64,000 bases of DNA, from the NCBI RefSeq assembly GCF_900188445.1, contig NZ_FZOR01000003.1, positions 124,001 through 188,000 of the forward strand. Reading direction: 5' to 3'. Positions 58,752 to 64,000 of this stretch are shown here, piece by piece. The DNA comes from Actinomadura meyerae (GTDB lineage: Bacteria; Actinomycetota; Actinomycetes; Streptosporangiales; Streptosporangiaceae). Made by a program: the position numbers and the translations under genes. The notes below the pieces were generated by a model, which ran no database searches, had not been told where the DNA came from, and saw only the letters and a list, made by a program, of their open reading frames with translations. Position 1 is the first letter of the stretch. Each line of letters starts with the position of its first letter.

Positions 58752-59947
58752 CAGCGCACCTCCACGCGGACCGGCAGGGACGCGAAGCCGCGCACGTTCA
58801 CCGAGTGGACCCGCTCGGCGTTCGCGTGGTCGACCTCGTAGGACCGGACGCGGCCGACGAGTTCCGTCAGCGCGATCCGCGCCTCCAGCCGGGCCAGGTT
58901 CGCGCCGAGGCAGAAGTGCCGCCCGCCGCCGAAGCTGACGAGCTGGGAGGTGTCGCGGTCGAGGTCGTAGGCGTCGGCGTCGGGGAAGGCGCGCGGGTCG
59001 CGGTTGGCGGACCCGACGAGCAGCAGCACCCGGTCGCCGGCGGGGACCCGCCGCCCGTGCAGCTCGACGTCCTTGGCGACCTTGCGGGCCAGCATCTGGC
59101 TGGAGGTGTCGTAGCGGAGCGTCTCCTCCACCCAGTCGTCGACCCGCGCGGGGTCGGCGAGCGGCTTCGCCGCCTGGGCCGGGTTGCGGGACCCCCAGTA
59201 CAGGGCGTTGGCGAGCAGTTTGGTGGTGGTCTCGTTGCCCGCGACGACCATCAGGAACAGGAACGCGATGACCTCGGTGTCGTCGAGGCGGTCGCCGTCG
59301 ATCTCGGCGTCCAGCAGCGCCGAGGTCAGGTCGCCGGCGGGCTTGCGGCGGCGCTCGGCGACCATGTCCTGGTAGTAGCCGACGAGGGTGAGCGCCGCGT
59401 CCATCCCGGCGGGCGGGACGTCGTTGAGGCCCTCCTCGCGGTGCACGACCGTGTCGGCGAGGCGGCGGACCTCGGCGCGGTCGGCCTCGGGGACGCCCAT
59501 CATCTCGGAGATGACGTCCATGGGCAGCAGCCCGGCGAAGTCGGAGACGAAGTCGAACTCGCCCTTCTCCAGGGCCGGCTCCAGATGGCGGAGGGTCAGC
59601 GCCCGGATGCCGTCCTGCATCTCCTTGACCCGCCGCGGCGTGAAGCCCTTGGACACCAGCGCACGCATCCGCGTGTGGCGGGGCGGGTCGAGCGCCAGGA
59701 ACGACATCGTCCGGTGCGCGTTCGGGCCCCAGGCGCTCGGCTCCACCGAGACGCCGTGGGAGCTGGAGAACGTGCCGTGGTCGCGGAACGCCGCCGCGAC
59801 GTCGGCGTGCCGGGACAGCGCCCAGAAGCCGATCTCGTCGTTGCGGTAGAGGGGCGCCTCCTCGCGGAGGCGCGCGTAGACGGGGTAGGGGTCCTCGTGG
59901 ACCGCGTAGTCGAACGGGCTGTAGGAGACCTGCGCAGCAGGGTCCAC
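58751..59947 (-). CDS. Cytochrome P450 (CYP123-like)
   Basis: A 398-residue class I P450. It begins VSYSPFDYAVHEDPYPVYARLREEAPLYRNDEIGFWALSRH; the I-helix is FLFLMVVAGNETTTKLLANAL, ExxR is EETLRYD, and the haem cysteine is C346 in FGGGRHFCLG. By position (between tetR and the SDR) it corresponds to cyp123 (Rv0766c) of M. tuberculosis; the substrate is unknown. GTG at 59947 has GAGGTGA about six bases upstream and is chosen over the in-frame GTG at 59956, whose upstream leaves no room for a ribosome site. It lies 10 bases after tetR. Confidence 0.9.
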   Translation of the reverse strand: MDPAAQVSYSPFDYAVHEDPYPVYARLREEAPLYRNDEIGFWALSRHADVAAAFRDHGTFSSSHGVSVEPSAWGPNAHRTMSFLALDPPRHTRMRALVSKGFTPRRVKEMQDGIRALTLRHLEPALEKGEFDFVSDFAGLLPMDVISEMMGVPEADRAEVRRLADTVVHREEGLNDVPPAGMDAALTLVGYYQDMVAERRRKPAGDLTSALLDAEIDGDRLDDTEVIAFLFLMVVAGNETTTKLLANALYWGSRNPAQAAKPLADPARVDDWVEETLRYDTSSQMLARKVAKDVELHGRRVPAGDRVLLLVGSANRDPRAFPDADAYDLDRDTSQLVSFGGGRHFCLGANLARLEARIALTELVGRVRSYEVDHANAERVHSVNVRGFASLPVRVEVR

Positions 59948-59957
59948 GGCCGTCACC

Positions 59958-60545
59958 TCACTCGGGGGGTTCGGGCAGGATGAGCTCTGCCATCTCGGCG
60001 AGCCGGTCGGCCATGCGGGCGTAGGAGGTGTAGCCCATGCCCGCGTGCACGAGCGCGCCGGTGTAGGCCAGCTCCAGCGCGCCGAGGATCTTGGGGTCGT
60101 CGTGGTCGCGGAGCGCGGCCCGCAGCCGCTCGCGGATCGCGACGCCGATCCGCACCCGCAGTTCGCGGACGTCGGGGTCGGTGCCGAGCAGCGCGGTGGT
60201 GCACGCGGCCGCCAGCTCCGGCTCGTCCGACACCAGCAGCGCGATGTCGCGCAGCACCTCCACCACGCGTTCAAGCAGCGCGCCGTCGGCCTCCACCGGC
60301 GGCAGCGCGCTGAGCCGCCGCCAGAACACCTCGGTGATGAGATGGTTCTTGGAGGCGAAGTAGGTGTAGGCGGTCGCGGGGGCCACCCCGGCGCGCTTGG
60401 CCACGTTGCGGACGGTCAGCCCCTCGTAGCCGGTCTCGCCGACCTCCACCACGGCGGCGTCGGTCAGCCGCCGCACCGTGTCGGCCTGCCGCTCGGTGAG
60501 GCGGCGGCGGGTGGGCTCGGTCGTCAGCTCCTGATTTCCGGACAC
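59958..60545 (-). CDS. TetR-family regulator of the cyp51/aldehyde dehydrogenase genes
   Basis: A TetR-type repressor of about 195 residues. The N-terminal HTH is ERQADTVRRLTDAAVVEVGETGYEGLTVRNVAKRAGVAPATAYTYFASKNHLI, and the C-terminal ligand domain ends DRLAEMAELILPEPPE. GTG at 60545 is chosen because it occupies the same place, relative to a shared promoter block, as the start of the aldehyde dehydrogenase gene; the in-frame ATG at 60557 overlaps the probable -10 and would be outside the transcript. The palindrome TCTGGACACGTGTCCGGA overlaps the start, consistent with autorepression. It is first in the P450 operon. Confidence 0.9.
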   Translation of the reverse strand: MSGNQELTTEPTRRRLTERQADTVRRLTDAAVVEVGETGYEGLTVRNVAKRAGVAPATAYTYFASKNHLITEVFWRRLSALPPVEADGALLERVVEVLRDIALLVSDEPELAAACTTALLGTDPDVRELRVRIGVAIRERLRAALRDHDDPKILGALELAYTGALVHAGMGYTSYARMADRLAEMAELILPEPPE

Positions 60546-60566
60546 GTGTCCAGACATTAGTTCAGC
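60537..60566 (-). promoter_or_regulatory. TetR operator and -10 region at its own start
   Basis: On the minus strand TCTGGACACGTGTCCGGA (60554-60537) is a near-palindrome with 8 of 9 pairs. GCTGAACTAATGT directly upstream supplies TAATGT as a possible -10. The 27-base block 60566-60540 matches the one before the aldehyde dehydrogenase gene at 23 positions. Confidence 0.65.
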
Positions 60567-60630
60567 GACGCGCGATGCGCAACGGCGCCGGGCCGCCCGG
60601 AACGGCTCGCGGAAGGCGGGTGGGACGAGG

Positions 60631-60714
60631 TGGGGCGGGTGGGATTCGAACCCACTCAGCGCGAGGCACCTGGTTTACAGCCAAGCCCGACTCTCCGGGC
60701 GTCGGCGCCGCCCC
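60631..60714 (-). tRNA. Atypical tRNA-Tyr (GUA) with long variable arm
   Basis: An 84-nt cloverleaf can be folded: acceptor GGGGCGG/CCGCCCC, D-stem CCGA/TCGG, anticodon stem CTTGG/CCAGG with loop CTGTAAA (anticodon GTA), a 13-base variable region, T-arm GTGGG-TTCGAAT-CCCAC, discriminator A. Unusual points: position 8 is C rather than U and position 9 is G, so the normal 8-14 contact is lost; the acceptor and D-arm differ from the usual actinomycete tRNA-Tyr as I recall it. CCA is not encoded. It is the last of three tRNAs on this strand, 23 bases after the next one. Confidence 0.75.
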
Positions 60715-60737
60715 TTCGACGTCTCCAGGACGCCCCG

Positions 60738-60810
60738 TACCTCCGGAGGGATTCGAACCCCCAGCACACGGCACCTCATGCCGCTGTCTCTACCGTTGGA
60801 CTACGGAGGC
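60738..60810 (-). tRNA. Atypical tRNA with Leu anticodon GAG, class-I size
   Basis: A 73-nt cloverleaf: acceptor GCCTCCG/CGGAGGT (G1-U72 wobble), U8 A9, D-stem GTC/GAC with C13-A22 mismatch and loop containing GG, anticodon stem GCGGC/GCCGT with loop ATGAGGT (anticodon GAG, codon CUC), a variable region of only five bases (GTGCT), T-arm GGGGG-TTCGAAT-CCCTC, discriminator A. Bacterial tRNA-Leu normally carries a long class-II variable arm; this one does not, although its D-arm (3 bp, A14, A15, GG, AGA) is leucine-like. CCA is not encoded. Confidence 0.75.
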
Positions 60811-60811
60811 G

Positions 60812-60885
60812 TGCGGCTCCCGGGAGTCGAACCCGGAACGCCCACTTCCTGAGAGTGGTCCCTCTGCCGGTTGGGGTAGAGCCGC
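60812..60885 (-). tRNA. Atypical tRNA with Leu anticodon CAG, class-I size
   Basis: A 74-nt cloverleaf: acceptor GCGGCTC/GAGCCGC, U8 A9, D-stem CCC/GGG with C13-A22 mismatch, anticodon stem CCACT/AGTGG with loop CTCAGGA (anticodon CAG, codon CUG), a five-base variable region (GCGTT), T-arm CCGGG-TTCGACT-CCCGG, discriminator A. As in its neighbour, the leucine anticodon is combined with a short variable region. One base separates it from the GAG tRNA, so they must be processed from one transcript. It is the first tRNA downstream of the 24-codon ORF. Confidence 0.78.
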
Positions 60886-60932
60886 GTGGATCGTGGGGCG
60901 GGCGTCGCTCGCGGCTGCTCGGCCGGGGTTCG

Positions 60933-61007
60933 CTACGAGGCGGGATACCGGCCGGGGCGGGCGTGCGACGCCGAGGGCAGTCGGAGTCGATACTGCTCCA
61001 GAGCCAC
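60933..61007 (-). CDS. 24-codon small ORF upstream of the atypical tRNAs
   Basis: GTG at 61007 is preceded by AGAGGAGG with a seven-base spacing, an excellent ribosome site. It opens VALEQYRLRLPSASHARPG and ends at TAG 48 bases before the first tRNA. It contains three Leu codons (CTG, CTC, CTG) and two Tyr codons (TAT), the very codons that the three downstream tRNA anticodons (CAG, GAG, GUA) would read. This could be a leader peptide or chance; conservation is unknown. The surrounding 210 bases between the kinase and tRNA genes show no other gene. Confidence 0.35.
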   Translation of the reverse strand: MALEQYRLRLPSASHARPGRYPAS

Positions 61008-61095
61008 GGCCGGTCCTCCTCTCGATCGTCGTGTGCGGGCCGACGACGTCCACGGTGCCATCGGCCCGGGAGGGCCGCAACGCGTTTTCCGGCGG

Positions 61096-62556
61096 TCAGG
61101 TCTCGTCGGGCAGGGACGCGCCGAAGGCGATCAGCGCCCAGAACGCGACCATGATCCAGCCGAGCGCGATGCCGGTCACCGCGAGGCCGAGCCCGCGCTC
61201 GCCGGAGCGCCGCACCCGCACCCACGCCATGTGCCCGGCGACGATCGCGGGGATGGACGGCAGCCCGCAGGTGATCAGCCCGACGGCCCCCATGGACACC
61301 GCGTAGATCGCGAGGCTGTTCATCGGCGGCTTGCCCGCCGGCGCCGCGTAGTGCGGAGGCTGGGTCGGGTGCCCGTGCTGACCGGGGTACCGCTGCTGCC
61401 CGTACACGGCCGACCGGGCGGCGATCGCGTCGGCGTACCGGGTCCAGGTGTCCGCCTCGGCCGTGCGGCCCTGCCCGTTCAGCAGCACCGCGAGGCTGCG
61501 CATCGCGGCCGGGTCGCCGGCCTGCGCCGCGTGCCGGTACTGCTGCTCGACCAGCGCCTCCGCCTCCCCCGCGGCGAGCGGCGAGGCGGGCGGCGGGACG
61601 ATCGCGGAGGTGTGCGCACCGGCCGGCGGCCGCTGCCGCGACGGCGCCTCCGTACGCCGCCCTGGCGGCGCCTCGGTGCGCTGCCCCAGCGGCGCCTCCG
61701 TGCGCTGCCGGTGCGGCGCCTCCGTGCGCCGCGGGGACGGGGCGCGGGTGTCCTGCCGGACGCCGCTGGAGATCAGGCCGTCCAGCAGCGCCTGCGCGGA
61801 CGGCCGCCCGGCGGGGTCCTTCGCGAGCGCCGCCCGGACCGCGCCGAGCAGCACGCCGTCCAGCCCGCTCAGGTCGGGCTCGCCGCTGACGATCTGGTGG
61901 ATGATCGCCGGGATCGAGTCGCCGCCGAAGCACGTCCCGCCGCGCGCCGCGAACGCCACGGTCGCGCCCCAGGCCCACACGTCCGACGCCGGGCCCGCGC
62001 CGCGGCCGTCGAGCTGCTCGGGCGACATGAACGCGGGGGTGCCCACCATGCCGCCGGTCGCGGTGAGGCGGGTGCCGTCCAGGGAGCGGGCGATGCCGAA
62101 GTCGATGACGCGCGGGCCGAACGTGGACAGCAGCACGTTGGCGGGCTTCAGGTCGCGGTGGACGACCCCCGCGTCGTGGATGGCGGTGAGCGCGGTCGCG
62201 ATGCCGACCGCGACGGCCTCCAGGTCGGCGCCGCGCAGCGGCCCGTCCTTCGCCACGGCGGCGTCGAGGCTCGGGCCGTTGACGAACTCGGTCACCAGGT
62301 AGGGCGGGTCCGCGGCCGGGTCGGCGTCCAGGACCGGCGCCGTGCAGAAGGGCCGGACGCGCTGCGCCGCCGCGACCTCCGCCTGGAACCGCGCGCGGTA
62401 CTGCCGGTCGGCGGCGAACTCCCGCCGGATCACCTTGAGGGCGACCCTGCGCCCGGACGCGTCCAGGCCCGCGTAGACGGTGCCCATGCCGCCCTCCCCG
62501 AGACGGTCCACGACCCGGTAGGGGCCGATGCGCTCCGGCAGGTCGGGATGCGGCAC
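61096..62556 (-). CDS. Ser/Thr protein kinase with C-terminal DUF4190-like membrane region
   Basis: A 486-residue protein. The kinase domain (about 10-265) has LGEGGMGTVYAG, VALKVI (K41), VVHRDLKPAN (D134, N139) and DFGIARSLDG (D151). Residues about 280-320 contain four degenerate nine-residue repeats with RTEAP. A Sel1/TPR-like piece (YRHAAQAGDPAAMRSLAVLLNGQGRTAEA) follows, and the C-terminus holds two membrane helices (LAIYAVSMGAVGLITCGLPSIPAIVAGHMAW and LGLAVTGIALGWIMVAFWALIAFG) of DUF4190 type. The GTG start has GAGGAG eight bases upstream. It lies between tetR/tRNAs and the aldehyde dehydrogenase gene. Confidence 0.88.
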   Translation of the reverse strand: MPHPDLPERIGPYRVVDRLGEGGMGTVYAGLDASGRRVALKVIRREFAADRQYRARFQAEVAAAQRVRPFCTAPVLDADPAADPPYLVTEFVNGPSLDAAVAKDGPLRGADLEAVAVGIATALTAIHDAGVVHRDLKPANVLLSTFGPRVIDFGIARSLDGTRLTATGGMVGTPAFMSPEQLDGRGAGPASDVWAWGATVAFAARGGTCFGGDSIPAIIHQIVSGEPDLSGLDGVLLGAVRAALAKDPAGRPSAQALLDGLISSGVRQDTRAPSPRRTEAPHRQRTEAPLGQRTEAPPGRRTEAPSRQRPPAGAHTSAIVPPPASPLAAGEAEALVEQQYRHAAQAGDPAAMRSLAVLLNGQGRTAEADTWTRYADAIAARSAVYGQQRYPGQHGHPTQPPHYAAPAGKPPMNSLAIYAVSMGAVGLITCGLPSIPAIVAGHMAWVRVRRSGERGLGLAVTGIALGWIMVAFWALIAFGASLPDET

Positions 62557-62677
62557 GGACGTTCTCCTCGGGACGGCGATCAACCCCCCAAGCCTGGCAC
62601 ATCCGGACTGCTCGCGCGGCCCCATCGGCCGTCCGGCCCGGCGCCGGCCGGGGCCGGGCCCTTGCGCTCCGGGCGGG

Positions 62678-62707
62678 GCTGAACTGTAGTCTGGACAAGT
62701 GTCCAGA
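62678..62707 (+). promoter_or_regulatory. Aldehyde dehydrogenase promoter/operator
   Basis: TCTGGACAAGTGTCCAGA (62690-62707) is an 18-base palindrome with 8 of 9 pairs that overlaps the GTG start at 62699. TAGTCT (62687-62692) is a possible -10 and places transcription start at or next to the GTG, predicting leaderless mRNA. The block 62678-62704 is the counterpart of 60566-60540 before tetR. Confidence 0.7.
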
Positions 62708-64000
62708 ACAACCGATCGCTTGCTTCTGCTGGACGGGCGGCTCGTCCCCGGGACGGGCGGCTCCTTCGAGACGATCAACCCCGCGACCGAGGAGGTGCTC
62801 GGCACCGCCGCCGACGCCACCGCCGCCGACATGGACCGCGCGATCGGCGCCGCCCGCCGCGCGTTCGACGAGACCGGCTGGGCGGCCGACCACGCGTTCC
62901 GGGCGCGCTGCCTGCGCCAGCTCCGCGACGGCCTGCGGCGCCGCGCCGAGGAGCTGCGCGAGATGACGATCCGGGAGGTGGGCGCGCCCCGCTTCCTGAC
63001 GTTCGGAGCGCAGCTCGACGCGCCCGTCGGCGACCTCGGCTGGTTCGCCGACCTCGTCGAGTCCTACGCGTGGGAGAGCGACCTGGGCCGGGCGGAGCCG
63101 ATGGGGATGCCCAGCCACCGGCGGGTGCGCCGCGAGGCGGTGGGCGTCGTCGGCGCCATCACCCCGTGGAACTTCCCGCACCAGATCAACCTGGCCAAGC
63201 TGGGCCCGGCCCTCGCGGCGGGGAACACCGTCGTGCTGAAGCCCGCGCCCGACACCCCATGGTGCGCGGCCGTGCTCGGCGAGGTCATCGCGGAGGAGAC
63301 CGACATACCGGCGGGCGTGGTCAACGTGGTGACGTCGTCCGACCACGGGCTCGGCGCCCAGCTGACCCGCGACCCGCGCGTCGACCTCGTGTCGTTCACC
63401 GGGTCCACCGCGACGGGACGCGAGGTGATGGCGAGCGCGGCCGGCACGCTCAAGCGCGTCTTCCTGGAGCTCGGCGGCAAGTCGGCGTTCATCGTGCTGG
63501 ACGACGCCGACCTGCGGGCGGCGTGCTCGTACGCGGCGTTCTCCGGCGTCGCGCACGCCGGGCAGGGCTGCGCGATCACCACCCGGATCCTCGTCCCGCG
63601 CGAGCGTTACGCGGAGGCCGCCGAGATCACCGCGGGGACGCTGGCGAAGCTCGGCGCCGGCGACCCGGCCGACGACCGGACGATCTGCGGCCCGGTCATC
63701 TCCGCCAGGCAGCGCGAACGCGTGGAGGGCTACCTGGAGCTGGCCGTGAAGGAGGGCGGCTCGTTCGCGTGCGGCGGCGGGCGTCCGGCCGACCGCGACA
63801 AGGGCTTCTGGATCGAGCCGACGCTGATCACCGGCCTGTCGAACGAGGCCCGCGCCGCGCGGGAGGAGATCTTCGGCCCGGTGCTCGTCCTGCTGCCGCA
63901 CGACGGCGACGACGACGCGGTGCGGATCGCGAACGACTCGCCCTACGGGCTGTCGGGCGCGGTGCACGGCGGTGACGTGGAGCGGGCGCGCTCGGTCGCG
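62699..64000 (+). CDS. Aldehyde dehydrogenase (AldA-like), C-terminus beyond window
   Basis: The first 434 residues of an NAD(P)-dependent aldehyde dehydrogenase. Visible parts: TINPATEEVLGTAADATAADMDRAIGAARRAF (N-terminus), ITPWNFPHQINLAKLGPALAAGNTVVLKP (cofactor site), FTGSTATGREVM, the catalytic E257 in FLELGGKSAF and C291 in GQGCAITTR, and EEIFGPVLVLLPHDG. GTG at 62699 must be at or near the start because a TAG is in frame just upstream. By position next to tetR/P450 genes it corresponds to aldA (Rv0768). It probably oxidises an aldehyde product of the P450s; it shares an operator with tetR. Confidence 0.93.
   Translation, partial: MSRTTDRLLLLDGRLVPGTGGSFETINPATEEVLGTAADATAADMDRAIGAARRAFDETGWAADHAFRARCLRQLRDGLRRRAEELREMTIREVGAPRFLTFGAQLDAPVGDLGWFADLVESYAWESDLGRAEPMGMPSHRRVRREAVGVVGAITPWNFPHQINLAKLGPALAAGNTVVLKPAPDTPWCAAVLGEVIAEETDIPAGVVNVVTSSDHGLGAQLTRDPRVDLVSFTGSTATGREVMASAAGTLKRVFLELGGKSAFIVLDDADLRAACSYAAFSGVAHAGQGCAITTRILVPRERYAEAAEITAGTLAKLGAGDPADDRTICGPVISARQRERVEGYLELAVKEGGSFACGGGRPADRDKGFWIEPTLITGLSNEARAAREEIFGPVLVLLPHDGDDDAVRIANDSPYGLSGAVHGGDVERARSVA

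Noticed and set aside
60790..61080. 96-codon minus-strand open frame overlapping the CAG tRNA
   Set aside because: It runs through a complete tRNA and has no ribosome site; the 24-codon frame within the gap has a better start.
60575..61306. Plus-strand open frames across the tRNA cluster
   Set aside because: They contain peptide strings such as GFEPPAHGT and SRESNPE, the usual artefact of translating tRNA genes in antisense.

Overview
The window comes from a high-GC (roughly 70-75 %) actinomycete chromosome. It combines GTG starts, actinobacterial-only families (DUF2469, DUF3515, actinobacterial DivIVA proteins), an amtB-glnB-glnD nitrogen operon and the rpsB/trmD/smc/recG gene order familiar from Streptomyces and its relatives. 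The style of the proteins, and several lineage-specific families, suggest Streptosporangiales, possibly Actinomadura/Thermomonosporaceae; that placement is inference.

Layout. Bases 1-8.7 kb are accessory: a cut sigma-factor-like gene, a GNAT acetyltransferase, a lone antitoxin-like protein, a HIT protein, an ABC exporter pair, three orphan proteins of immunity- or chaperone-like families (DUF6301/TY-Chap, DUF1963, SUFU), a DivIVA-repeat protein and rlmN. Bases 8.7-55.8 kb are the conserved chromosomal backbone: cdsA-frr-pyrH-tsf-rpsB (translation and lipid synthesis) behind a long structured rpsB leader; xerC, yraN, yifB and dprA; rnhB, lepB, rplS, trmD, rimM, khpA and rpsP; ffh; amtB-glnB-glnD behind a GlnR-like box; ftsY; smc; mutM, rnc, rpmF, yceD and coaD; rsmD, recG and a DAK2 protein; rpmB; thiD and thiL. 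Set into this backbone are a 175-bp tandem repeat upstream of ftsY, a DivIVA-flavohemoglobin-globin operon, an LPFTG surface protein, a PbpA-type penicillin-binding protein and a Ser/Thr kinase.

Bases 55.9-64 kb hold a second module. A tightly overlapping minus-strand operon encodes TetR, a P450, an SDR, CYP51, a ferredoxin and an NTF2-like protein, and a plus-strand aldehyde dehydrogenase lies about 2 kb away. As I recall it, the order matches the Mycobacterium tuberculosis cyp51 locus (Rv0762c-Rv0768). The tetR and aldehyde dehydrogenase genes share a 27-bp promoter/operator block overlapping leaderless-type GTG starts, which argues for one regulon. A second Ser/Thr kinase, a 24-codon small ORF and three tightly packed, structurally atypical tRNA genes sit between them.

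The tRNA cluster is the most unusual element: two class-I-sized tRNAs with leucine anticodons (GAG and CAG) and one tyrosine-type tRNA (GUA) that lacks the near-universal U8.
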